From Ruminococcus sp. (GTDB lineage Bacteria > Bacillota > Clostridia > Lachnospirales > Lachnospiraceae), in NCBI GenBank assembly GCA_013911065.1, contig JACERV010000007.1, forward strand, positions 1-64,000: a stretch of DNA of 64,000 nt. Reading direction: 5' to 3'. The notes beneath the pieces were generated by a model that worked only from the letters and a program-made list of their open reading frames with translations, did not search any database and was not told the origin of the DNA. Position 1 is the first letter of the stretch; each line of letters opens with the position of its first letter. This document shows, piece after piece, positions 27,154 to 34,362 of this stretch. The position numbers and the translations under genes were made by a program.

Positions 27154-27300
27154 CTTATGCATCTTAGGCTTGGTCTTTTCAAGCCTTAGCTGAAAAGTAC
27201 ATCCTGTCGACTTGCTTATACTACTTAGTGAAAGTTCACCAGTGGTGTATTCTTTCGAACTTAGCAGCATGGTTGTTTCCTTAGTGACATGGATGTTTCC
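27154..27300 (-). repeat. Modular CTAAG leader array, copy B (upstream of mutS)
   Basis: Minus-strand order: GAAACATCCATGTCACTAAG, GAAACAACCATGCTGCTAAG, TTCGAAAGAA joined to CACCACTGGTG and ending TTTCACTAAG, TAGTATAAGCAAG, TCGACAGGATGTACTTTT, then the hairpin CTAAGGCTTG-AAAAGAC-CAAGCCTAAG, ATGCATAAG and the ribosome site of mutS. Unlike the other long copies it is not inside an operon but lies between promoter and gene, so it must be in the 5' untranslated RNA of mutS. Confidence 0.85.
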
Positions 27301-27342
27301 TCGCTATATCTTTTAGAGTCTAATAACAGGATGTCACGGTAT

Positions 27343-27370
27343 AGTATATCATTTTTTAAAAAGTTATGAA
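27343..27370 (-). promoter_or_regulatory. Candidate promoter of mutS
   Basis: On the minus strand TTCATA and TATACT are 16 nt apart. Transcription from here would give a leader of about 200 nt that contains the whole copy B array. The boxes are moderate matches, so the call is tentative. The remainder of the 344-nt gap to the divergent SDR gene shows no other gene. Confidence 0.4.
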
Positions 27371-27480
27371 AGGGATTTTTAAATTTGTCCGACCTTAAGA
27401 TGGCAACTGTAGACGTTTTATAAAGTTAGGTGTAGAATGGACACAACAACTATAAAAGCAAAAAGAAAGGATGTAGGAAA

Positions 27481-28257
27481 ATGAATGATTTTTTTGATTT
27501 AACAGGAAAAGTAGCAGTCATAACGGGTGCAAGTTCAGGTTTGGGGGCAGACGCGGCACTTGCCTATGCAAATGCAGGGGCGGATGTGGCATTACTCGCA
27601 AGACGTGTGGAAAAATTGGACGCGGTAAAGGCTGAAATTGAAAAAACAGGCAGAAAAGCGGTGGTGGCTGCTTGTGATGTCACAAATGAGGAAAGTGTAA
27701 AAGCAGCGATTGATAAAGTTCTGAATGATTTAGGACACATTGATATTCTGCTGAATAATGCCGGAATTGCAGTTAGAGGCGGCGTAGACAGCATGACAGT
27801 GGAAGACTGGGACAAATCCTTTGACACAAACGTAAAGGGTATCTTTTTAGCAAGCAAGTATGTAATTCCCCACATGAAAGACAGAGGATATGGAAAAATT
27901 GTCAATATTGCATCTATTAATGCGGTTATAGCTGATAAGTCGGACGTATTTATCAGGCATTCCTACAATTCTTCTAAAGCTGCAGTTGTTGGCCTGACAA
28001 GAGGTATGGCCGCTTCCTACGCAAGATACGGTATTACGGTAAATGCCATTGGACCGGCACTCTTTGAAAGTGAAATGACAAGCCAGACTTTATTCAAATC
28101 TGAAGAGTTTTTAAAGAGCTATAATTATGCAAATCCCGCAGGACGTCCAGGCAGCCGCGGAGAACTTAACGGAACGGTTCTTTATCTTTCCAGTGACGCC
28201 TCCAGTTATGTACAGGGACAGTTTATTATTGTTGACGGGGGAAGCGCTCTTGTATAA
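27481..28257 (+). CDS. Short-chain dehydrogenase/reductase, gluconate 5-dehydrogenase-like
   Basis: A 258-residue classical SDR. Cofactor motif TGASSGLG (about 16-23), NNAG (about 91-94), catalytic Ser in NIASINAV and Tyr-Lys in SYNSSKAA are all present; the end YVQGQFIIVDGGSALV is typical. It resembles gluconate 5-dehydrogenases and related sugar or polyol SDRs; steroid dehydrogenases of gut clostridia belong to the same superfamily but no specific signature is seen. ARR after GLG-containing fold (LLARR) suggests NADP(H) use (inference). It is monocistronic, divergent from mutS, with its own terminator. Confidence 0.85.
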   Translation: MNDFFDLTGKVAVITGASSGLGADAALAYANAGADVALLARRVEKLDAVKAEIEKTGRKAVVAACDVTNEESVKAAIDKVLNDLGHIDILLNNAGIAVRGGVDSMTVEDWDKSFDTNVKGIFLASKYVIPHMKDRGYGKIVNIASINAVIADKSDVFIRHSYNSSKAAVVGLTRGMAASYARYGITVNAIGPALFESEMTSQTLFKSEEFLKSYNYANPAGRPGSRGELNGTVLYLSSDASSYVQGQFIIVDGGSALV

Positions 28258-28273
28258 ATATTAATCTAATCCT

Positions 28274-28330
28274 AAAAAGGTTGATAAAAGCAGTGTAAAT
28301 ATTGGCTTTTATCAACCTTTTTATTTTTTC
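28274..28330 (+). terminator. Rho-independent terminator after the SDR gene
   Basis: A perfect long stem (AAAAAGGTTGATAAAAGC paired with GCTTTTATCAACCTTTTT) surrounds a 13-nt loop and runs into TTATTTTTTC. It begins 16 nt after the SDR stop codon. Confidence 0.92.
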
Positions 28331-28402
28331 TGGAAGACAGCTCTCCTTCTCTCAGAGAAAGCTGTCCATTTTTAAGACTAAAATAAAGGAGCCTGGTCGG
28401 AC

Positions 28403-28819
28403 TTACAGCACATGGAACTGTGGCTTCACCTCTCCATACAGCCAGTACAACAAATATCCGGTCATAAAAATCCCCAGGGCACACATGCCAGAAAATAGAA
28501 TTGCAAAGGGTGCACAAATCTGTCCAAAAAGATGGAAGACCTGGTCCGAATAATCCCATACATTCCAGCCCATCCATTTATTCACAATGATTCCTGTGAT
28601 AAATTCTCCTGCAGTCACAAACAATGCACAGCGGATTACCTGAAGCCATAGTGGATCTGCCCATTTCATCCAGAGACCCTGCTGTGCAAAAAACACCATG
28701 CACACCCCGCCCAAAGCAAACATAGACCAGTGAGAGAATCCTCTGAATACCATCTCAAATGTATAATAAATTGAACCGCCCAGTGTCCAAAGAAATAAAT
28801 ATTCACTCAATTTCTTCAC
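28403..28819 (-). CDS. Putative membrane protein, CmpB-type 'ABC transporter permease' family
   Basis: A 138-residue integral membrane protein with four or five hydrophobic segments. Sequence such as GGSIYYTFEMVFRGFSHWSM and NKWMGWNVWDYSD matches the small family that databases label putative ABC transporter permease; no ATPase or binding protein is near, so transport is unproven. Start is a GTG at 28819, 9 nt after AGGAGGG. That ribosome site lies inside a hairpin (28822-28866), see findings. Downstream of miaB on the same strand. Confidence 0.8.
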   Translation of the reverse strand: MKKLSEYLFLWTLGGSIYYTFEMVFRGFSHWSMFALGGVCMVFFAQQGLWMKWADPLWLQVIRCALFVTAGEFITGIIVNKWMGWNVWDYSDQVFHLFGQICAPFAILFSGMCALGIFMTGYLLYWLYGEVKPQFHVL

Positions 28820-28821
28820 AG

Positions 28822-28866
28822 AAAAACGCCCTCCTATATATACTCATATATAGTTTGGACGTTTTT
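28822..28866 (-). terminator. Hairpin after miaB that encloses the next gene's ribosome site
   Basis: Minus strand: AAAAACGTCC pairs with GGGCGTTTTT (10 bp with one G-U), then an inner stem TATATAT/ATATATA with loop GAGT. The U5 at the foot makes it terminator-like for miaB, 20 nt past its stop. The AGGAGGG of the GTG-started gene at 28819 forms part of its 3' arm. Confidence 0.7.
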
Positions 28867-28886
28867 ATATGAAATATGATTGGAAT

Positions 28887-30362
28887 TTATTTCTTAACCA
28901 TTTCTCCGATGTAATAAAAGCCTTTGCATTCTTTTAACTCTACATCAATGATTTTTCCGATCAGGCTTTCATCTCCCGGAAAATGAACCAGAAGATTGTT
29001 GCTCATTCTTCCGGTCATGAGTGAACCATCATGGTCATTTACACCCTCCACCAATACACCCTGGACGGTATTTGTGTAAACACTGCATACTTCACTGGAT
29101 ATCTTCTGTACTTCTGAGAGAAGGCGGTTAAACCTGTCCTTCACCACGGCTTCGGGAGTTTGTTCCTCCATCGCTGCTGCGGGAGTTCCGGTCCGCTTAG
29201 AATAAATGAAGGTAAATGCGCTGTCATAACGCACTTTCCTGACCACATCCAGAGTTTCCAGGAAATCCTCTTCTGTCTCCCCGGGAAATCCTACGATAAT
29301 ATCTGTAGTCAGGGAAATATCCGGTACAGCTGCACGTATTTTATCCACCAGCCCTAAGTAATGTTCCTTAGTATATCTGCGGTTCATCTGATCCAGAATC
29401 CGGGTGCTGCCCGACTGGAAGGGCAGGTGCAGATGTTTGCATATCTTTTTAGAGTTCCCCATTACTTCAATCAGCTCATCAGACAAGTCTTTTGGATGAG
29501 ATGTCATAAAACGAATTCTCTCAAGCCCTTCAATTTTCTCAATCTCCTGCAAAAGTTCTGCAAAACTCATAGGAACATCCAGCGTTTTCCCATAAGAGTT
29601 TACATTTTGCCCCAACAGCATAATCTCCACTACCCCATCAGATACCAGATCTTCAATCTCCCTGATGATATCCTTTGGACTGCGGCTTCGCTCTCTTCCC
29701 CGTACATAAGGAACAATGCAATAACTGCAAAAATTGTTGCAGCCAAACATAATATTTACTCCTGATTTGAAGGAGAATTTCCTTTCACTGGGAAGGTCTT
29801 CCACAATTTTGTCTGTATCCTTCCAAATATCGATTACCATGCGCTCAGATTCCATGCGGGTTACGATAAGCTCTGCAAATTTATAAATATTATGGGTTCC
29901 GAAAATCAAGTCTACAAACCGGTAACTTTTTTTCAGCTTCTCCACAACCTCTGTCTCCTGCATCATACAGCCGCAGAGGCCTACCAGCATGTGGGGATTC
30001 TGCCTTTTCACCCGGTTCAGTTGTCCAATTCTTCCATAAACTCTCTGATTTGCATTTTCCCGGACTGTGCAGGTGTTGTAGATGACAAAATCTGCTTTTT
30101 CCTCATCCGCTTCTTCCTGATAGCCAATCTGTTCTAAAATACCAGTCAGCTTTTCAGAGTCCCTGGCATTCATCTGACAGCCGAAAGTGGTAACGCAAAA
30201 AGTCAGAGGACGCCCGGCCTCCCGGACTTTCTCTGCCACATATTCTTTCGCTTTGGCAATAAAATAATACTGTCTTTGAGGTTCTTCAGCTGGTGCAGGT
30301 TTTGTAATATCTATTGTTTCCAGAATTTTTTCAAATTCTTCATTCTTTGTTTTTTCAATCAT
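28887..30362 (-). CDS. miaB: tRNA-2-methylthio-N6-dimethylallyladenosine synthase MiaB
   Basis: Radical SAM methylthiotransferase acting on dimethylallyl-A37 of tRNA, completing the modification begun by MiaA. The 491 residues have an N-terminal domain with three cluster cysteines (TFGCQMN, YNTCTV, LCGCM), a radical SAM domain with CNNFCSYC and a C-terminal TRAM domain (about 420-490). The N-terminal extension of about 60 residues before FCVTTFGCQ is typical of clostridial MiaB. ATG 30362 is chosen over upstream codons because it follows AAAGGA and lies below a clear promoter. Confidence 0.96.
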   Translation of the reverse strand: MIEKTKNEEFEKILETIDITKPAPAEEPQRQYYFIAKAKEYVAEKVREAGRPLTFCVTTFGCQMNARDSEKLTGILEQIGYQEEADEEKADFVIYNTCTVRENANQRVYGRIGQLNRVKRQNPHMLVGLCGCMMQETEVVEKLKKSYRFVDLIFGTHNIYKFAELIVTRMESERMVIDIWKDTDKIVEDLPSERKFSFKSGVNIMFGCNNFCSYCIVPYVRGRERSRSPKDIIREIEDLVSDGVVEIMLLGQNVNSYGKTLDVPMSFAELLQEIEKIEGLERIRFMTSHPKDLSDELIEVMGNSKKICKHLHLPFQSGSTRILDQMNRRYTKEHYLGLVDKIRAAVPDISLTTDIIVGFPGETEEDFLETLDVVRKVRYDSAFTFIYSKRTGTPAAAMEEQTPEAVVKDRFNRLLSEVQKISSEVCSVYTNTVQGVLVEGVNDHDGSLMTGRMSNNLLVHFPGDESLIGKIIDVELKECKGFYYIGEMVKK

Positions 30363-30396
30363 TATATATGGTCCTTTCTTTTGAATACGCCTATAC

Positions 30397-30425
30397 ATTA
30401 TACTTCATAAATCTTGTTTTTTCAA
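30397..30425 (-). promoter_or_regulatory. Sigma-A-type promoter of miaB
   Basis: Minus strand TTGAAA and TATAAT with a 17-nt spacer. The -10 box is perfect and the -35 is one mismatch from two consensus positions. The start of miaB is about 35 nt downstream of the -10 box. Confidence 0.75.
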
Positions 30426-30439
30426 TGAAAACAAGATTT
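30409..30439. promoter_or_regulatory. 31-bp inverted repeat over the miaB -35 box, candidate operator
   Basis: Perfect 12-bp arms AAATCTTGTTTT and AAAACAAGATTT separated by TTCAATG. It overlaps the -35 hexamer of the miaB promoter. A hairpin terminator for the upstream siroheme reductase gene lies separately at 30492-30522, so this symmetry is not needed for termination. Confidence 0.6.
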
Positions 30440-30491
30440 ACACAGCATCAAAGAATAGGAAATTTGGAGAAATTTTCTACTTATATGAAAA

Positions 30492-30526
30492 AGAGATTGA
30501 TACGTATTTTGCATCAATCTCTCAGT
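30492..30526 (-). terminator. Terminator of the siroheme reductase gene
   Basis: Perfect 10-bp stem AGAGATTGAT/ATCAATCTCT with an 11-nt loop; on the minus strand it is followed by TTTTTCATAT. It lies about 10 nt after the stop of the gene at 30533-32101. Confidence 0.88.
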
Positions 30527-30532
30527 ATGAAA

Positions 30533-32101
30533 TCAAATTACATATTTTGCAAGGATTTCTGTTAACTGCTCCTCATGATGCAGCAGATACTCACTAAATT
30601 CCAATCCTCTGCTCTTTAATTCCAAAGCTAATTCATATAAAAATGCTGGAATTCTGTCAGCCGGTAAATCCCCATAGTTTTTGGCCAGACAAGTCTGTCC
30701 CTCTCTGACTTTTCCTCCAATGTATAGACTATATGCATCCACTGCCACATCTCCGACTCGTTTTTTCTTCCCTTGAAATCCGATTTGATTTACCTGATGC
30801 CTGGAACATGAATTGACACAACCGGATATATGAAGAGATGGCAGGATATCCTCTTTAAAATTTTGATCTTCAAAGTAAGAAATTATTTCGTCTAACAGCT
30901 TTTGGCTGTTTTGAATTCCGATTTGACAAGTCGGAACGCCAATACAGCAGATGCTTTGACGAAGCCTGGTCGTTTGATTTATTTCTTTAGTGATGTCTAA
31001 TAAATGTTCGACTTGCCCTGCTGTCAAGTTTCGAATATACATACTTTCTTCCATGGATAGCCGCACCTGAGCCTGAGGAATCTTTTTTAGATAGAGTACG
31101 ATATCATTTAAGATTCTTGTATCCAGTATGCCTCCCTGAGGATGCACTACAAAAGTAAAATATCCCTCTTGCTTCTGAGCGATGATGTTTCTCCCTTCTA
31201 ACCTTTCATATGGCAGCTTCTCAAGCTTCAACTGGGAGTCTCTCTTACATTCAGCTTCTAAAAACTCCGACTCCTTTATTTTTTCAAGAACCTTTTTATA
31301 AGCACTTAGGAATTGTTCCTTGCCCATTCGTTTTACTATAAATCTCATACGGGCTTTTGCTTTGTTCTCAAAATCCCCCTCTTCCACAAACAAACGAAGG
31401 GCAGCTTCTACATGATACAATATATCCTTTGGTTCTGCCAACGTATCATAAGGCAGCGCAATATCTCCATTAGCTCCTAAACTGCCGCCTAGATATATTT
31501 GAAAATATTCTTTTCCATCCCGATGGACAGCTAAAAACCCCAGATCAGCAATCGTGGCGTTGGCTGTGTCTTTTGAGTTGTTGGAAAATGCAACTTTGAA
31601 CTTTCTAGGCAATTTATAGCTGCTCATTCTGGATACAAAGTATTCATTCACCATAATAGCATAGGGTGTCACATCAAACCCTTCCTCTTCTACACCGGAA
31701 AGTGGAGACAAGGATACATTTCTTGGGTAATTTCCACCGCCTCCACGTGTGAACAAATTATGATCTAAGCTTTTACTCATGATTCCTATGACATCATCAA
31801 AGGCTAAATTATGTAACTGCACTGCCTGACGTGTAGTCAGGTGGATGCTGGGTAAGGAATAGCCGTTGCAAAAGTCTCGAATCAATTCCAGTGTTTCAAG
31901 TGGCATTACACCGGATAATATCCTAAGGCGAATCATAAATCTTTCTCCGCCCCGCTGGGCATATACACCCATTCCTCCTGACGCACCTTTAAATTCACCA
32001 CTTGTTATTTTTCCACTTACAAATTGATGTCCTATTTCTTGAAAATGACTAATTTCCTTCCCATAGATTTCTTTTAGACGCTCTATATTTTCTGCAACCA
32101 T
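30533..32101 (-). CDS. Ferredoxin-type nitrite/sulfite reductase (siroheme, 4Fe-4S)
   Basis: A 522-residue enzyme expected to reduce nitrite to ammonia or sulfite to sulfide by six-electron transfer in the cytosol. It has two half-domains: the N-terminal one with SGGMGVYAQRGGERFMIRLRI and LTTRQAVQLH, and the coupled siroheme-4Fe4S site with cysteines in CIGVPTC and CVNSC. No diaphorase or ferredoxin gene is attached. The choice between nitrite and sulfite cannot be made here. Start ATG 32101 follows AAGGAGATAGA; the longer frame to 32155 lacks a ribosome site. A consensus promoter lies 75 nt upstream. Confidence 0.88.
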   Translation of the reverse strand: MVAENIERLKEIYGKEISHFQEIGHQFVSGKITSGEFKGASGGMGVYAQRGGERFMIRLRILSGVMPLETLELIRDFCNGYSLPSIHLTTRQAVQLHNLAFDDVIGIMSKSLDHNLFTRGGGGNYPRNVSLSPLSGVEEEGFDVTPYAIMVNEYFVSRMSSYKLPRKFKVAFSNNSKDTANATIADLGFLAVHRDGKEYFQIYLGGSLGANGDIALPYDTLAEPKDILYHVEAALRLFVEEGDFENKAKARMRFIVKRMGKEQFLSAYKKVLEKIKESEFLEAECKRDSQLKLEKLPYERLEGRNIIAQKQEGYFTFVVHPQGGILDTRILNDIVLYLKKIPQAQVRLSMEESMYIRNLTAGQVEHLLDITKEINQTTRLRQSICCIGVPTCQIGIQNSQKLLDEIISYFEDQNFKEDILPSLHISGCVNSCSRHQVNQIGFQGKKKRVGDVAVDAYSLYIGGKVREGQTCLAKNYGDLPADRIPAFLYELALELKSRGLEFSEYLLHHEEQLTEILAKYVI

Positions 32102-32175
32102 TCTATCTCCTTTTCTGATCCATTGGATATGTTCTGCACAATTTTCAAAACGCATTATGCTTATATGTTTAATAT

Positions 32176-32204
32176 ATTATATTAATCATCGCCTTCTTTG
32201 TCAA
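32176..32204 (-). promoter_or_regulatory. Consensus sigma-A promoter of the siroheme reductase gene
   Basis: Minus strand TTGACA, 17-nt spacer, TATAAT: a perfect match at both boxes. It separates this gene from the EET operon upstream, which ends at 32256. Confidence 0.88.
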
Positions 32205-32255
32205 TATGCTTTATAGGTTTATATTTACAATTTCACAGGGCCCAAACAACTGGAT

Positions 32256-32759
32256 TTAATTCTTCGTAAAATCAATCTTTTTTATATTGTTTATAATCAA
32301 TGCCCCTACGATTCCAATTGCAGCACCTGTAACAAGACCTGAAATAATTAAAAAAGGAAGATAATATACAATGACACTGTTATTCACTACCCACATAGCA
32401 ACCAGGATCTGCCCTGTATTATGACCGATTCCTCCCAGAATGCTCACTCCTGTTATAGAAAATTTTTTCCATTTTTTTGCAGCTGCCATAAGCAGCCAGC
32501 TAAGAAGTCCGCCTCCAAAGCTAAACAACATTGTGGAGAAATTTCCGAAGGTAAGGCCCACCAAAACAATCCTGACCATGGACAGCACAAATGCTTGTTT
32601 TGGCCCCATTAAAAATAAAGCGGTAACTACAACTAAATTAGCAAGTCCCAGCTTTATTCCCGGGACCGGCACGGGAACTGGTATAATGCTTTCTATGTAA
32701 CTTAAAATAAACGCCAATGCAATCAGCATTCCATAGGTTGCTACATTTCTAGTTTTCAT
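32256..32759 (-). CDS. eetB: EetB-like Gx transporter family membrane protein
   Basis: A 167-residue protein with five or six hydrophobic segments, of the family annotated as Gx transporter or heptaprenyl diphosphate synthase component I. In Listeria monocytogenes its homologue EetB is part of the flavin-based EET system and, with EetA, is thought to pass electrons from the membrane to the FMN lipoprotein. Here it is the last gene of ndh2-dmkB-dmkA-pplA-fmnB-eetA-eetB, 12 nt after eetA. Signature VPVPGIKLGLANLV. The assignment to EET rests on gene order; alone it would be an ECF-like S component. Confidence 0.85.
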   Translation of the reverse strand: MKTRNVATYGMLIALAFILSYIESIIPVPVPVPGIKLGLANLVVVTALFLMGPKQAFVLSMVRIVLVGLTFGNFSTMLFSFGGGLLSWLLMAAAKKWKKFSITGVSILGGIGHNTGQILVAMWVVNNSVIVYYLPFLIISGLVTGAAIGIVGALIINNIKKIDFTKN

Positions 32760-32771
32760 GGGTACTCCTTA

Positions 32772-33140
32772 TTAATTAGCCATAATATCGATGTCATTTT
32801 CTTTCCCGCCGCGAATCTCCACCGTCACTTTATTGGGAAGACATACAATGGATTCACGGTTGTAATGGATAGCTCTGTGCTTCACGCAAATCTTGTCAGG
32901 GCAGTTAGCTTCTCGCATCCTGACCTCTCCATCTTTGATTTCCAGTACATTATAATGTCCGGACTCCTCTTCAATAGACAGAGTCGTATCCTCATCAAGG
33001 GGCAATGTTTTATACACTTCTCCATCTACGGTCACTACGACCTCACCGCCCTCTTTCTTTGTTAAAGTTATAAAAAACACGGCTGCAAGAGCAAGAATAA
33101 GAATTATTCCGGCAAGTATCAAATCATTTTTCTTTATCAT
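32772..33140 (-). CDS. eetA: EetA-like NusG domain II protein
   Basis: A 122-residue membrane-anchored protein: one N-terminal transmembrane segment (LILAGIILILALAAVFFI) and an extracytoplasmic NusG domain II-like fold with REANCPDKICVKHRAI and ESIVCLPNKVTVEI. The three cysteines (two in CPDKIC, one in VCLP) are conserved in the family. In Listeria the homologue EetA is part of the EET locus. The ATG at 33140 overlaps the fmnB stop by 17 nt, so they are coupled; no clear ribosome site is visible, and an upstream in-frame start is possible. Confidence 0.85.
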   Translation of the reverse strand: MIKKNDLILAGIILILALAAVFFITLTKKEGGEVVVTVDGEVYKTLPLDEDTTLSIEEESGHYNVLEIKDGEVRMREANCPDKICVKHRAIHYNRESIVCLPNKVTVEIRGGKENDIDIMAN

Positions 33141-34191
33141 AATCACACCATTTTTCAAAGCCACTGCTGTATTTCATAGTATGATCCGAAAATACCCACA
33201 GTGCTTCTACTCCGTCCAGTCCTTCCACCATCTTACTTCCTTCCTCATAAGGCATATTAAATACTGCCGTAGAAAGGGCATCTGCCATGCCTGAGTCCTC
33301 ACATATAATGGAAACAGAAAGAAAATATTCTGCCGGCATCAATGTTTCCGGGTCAATAATATGATGGTACTGCTTTCCGTCCACAGTATAATAACGCTCG
33401 TAGATACCGCTGGTTACAAGTGAATACCCTGACAGGCTCAAATTATAAAGGGACTTTTGATCGCTGGACAAGTCCGGATTTTGAATTCCCACAGTCCAGG
33501 GGACTTTCTTTCCCTTTTCATCGTATTTGTTTCCAAATGTCCTTACATTGCCTCCTACAGATACCATTCCATCCTTAAGGCCTTCTTCCTGTATGAACTG
33601 TGCCACTTTTTCTACTGCATAGCCCTTCGCTATAGCCCCCACATCCAGACTCATTTCAGGATCCTGCAAATAAACAGTGGATGCCTCTTCATCAACAACC
33701 ACATCCTCTATATCGATATGCTGATTCCGTTCCTCTAGTTCTCCATAATCCGGGAGAGTTGCCTTCTCCGGGTCATCTAAACCTGCTGTCCGGTGATCAT
33801 GCCATAGAGAAAGCACCGTCCCAAAGGCGATATTTACCTTTCCGTCTGTCTCTTCGTACATTTCCCTGGAAAAAGAAAGGAGGTCTATGATTTTCTTATC
33901 CACTTTCACAGCCTTTATTCCTGCATTATCATTGATTGTTTTGATATTATTGATACCCTCATAATCGTTGTAAATATCAAAAAGCTTATTATATACTTCT
34001 AGCTCATCATAAACCTTTTGGCTGTATTTTGCAAACTCATCCTCGCTTTTTGCATATCCCACAATTACACTCGCCGTATCAAACAGCTCTAGGAAACTGG
34101 CCTCATAGCGTTTTTCAGTAGTTGCCGAACAAGCCGGCAGCATCAATACTATCAGAACACCCAATAAAAATGCTGTTGTTTTTCTTCCCAT
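33124..34191 (-). CDS. fmnB: FAD:protein FMN transferase (ApbE/FmnB), lipoprotein
   Basis: Flavin transferase that moves FMN from FAD to Thr/Ser residues of extracytoplasmic proteins; the likely target is the neighbouring PplA. About 355 residues with a signal peptide ending in the lipobox MLPAC, then the ApbE domain: LSFSREMYEETDGKVNIAFG, DVGAIAKGYAVEKVAQFI, YHHIIDPETLMPA and SGMADALSTAVFNMP (metal and FAD site). ATG 34191 after GGGGAATGAAG is preferred to 34197. A structured 87-nt hairpin separates it from pplA upstream. Confidence 0.93.
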   Translation of the reverse strand: MGRKTTAFLLGVLIVLMLPACSATTEKRYEASFLELFDTASVIVGYAKSEDEFAKYSQKVYDELEVYNKLFDIYNDYEGINNIKTINDNAGIKAVKVDKKIIDLLSFSREMYEETDGKVNIAFGTVLSLWHDHRTAGLDDPEKATLPDYGELEERNQHIDIEDVVVDEEASTVYLQDPEMSLDVGAIAKGYAVEKVAQFIQEEGLKDGMVSVGGNVRTFGNKYDEKGKKVPWTVGIQNPDLSSDQKSLYNLSLSGYSLVTSGIYERYYTVDGKQYHHIIDPETLMPAEYFLSVSIICEDSGMADALSTAVFNMPYEEGSKMVEGLDGVEALWVFSDHTMKYSSGFEKWCDYDKEK

Positions 34192-34247
34192 CTTCATTCC
34201 CCATCTACCTCTAATAAAAGTTAATTTAAAACCTTATCATATGAAAC

Positions 34248-34334
34248 GGGATGCACTATTTTCCCGCGGGCAGCCGCCAAATGGACATGCAAGCATGTCT
34301 CTGGCCCTCTGCCTTCGTGGAAATAATGCATCCC
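34248..34334. repeat. 87-nt nested hairpin between pplA and fmnB
   Basis: Four nested stems can be read on either strand: GGGATGCA-C-TATTTTCC with GGAAATAATGCATCCC at the ends, then GGCAG/CTGCC, GCCA/TGGC and an innermost perfect GACATGC-AA-GCATGTC. It occupies half of the 171-nt gap inside the EET operon. It has no poly-U run of note. It may be a processing or stability element, or a REP/MITE-like repeat. It does not match the FMN riboswitch layout. Confidence 0.75.
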
Positions 34335-34362
34335 CCGAAATTCATTTCCTGCTCACTTACTA

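Noticed and set aside
27481-28257. Bile acid hydroxysteroid dehydrogenase identity for the SDR
   Set aside because: Only general SDR motifs are visible, and the sequence does not resemble the clostridial 7-beta or 12-alpha enzymes as I remember them; a sugar/polyol SDR is more likely.
34248-34334. FMN riboswitch controlling fmnB
   Set aside because: The conserved RFN element blocks are absent; the fold is a simple nested hairpin.
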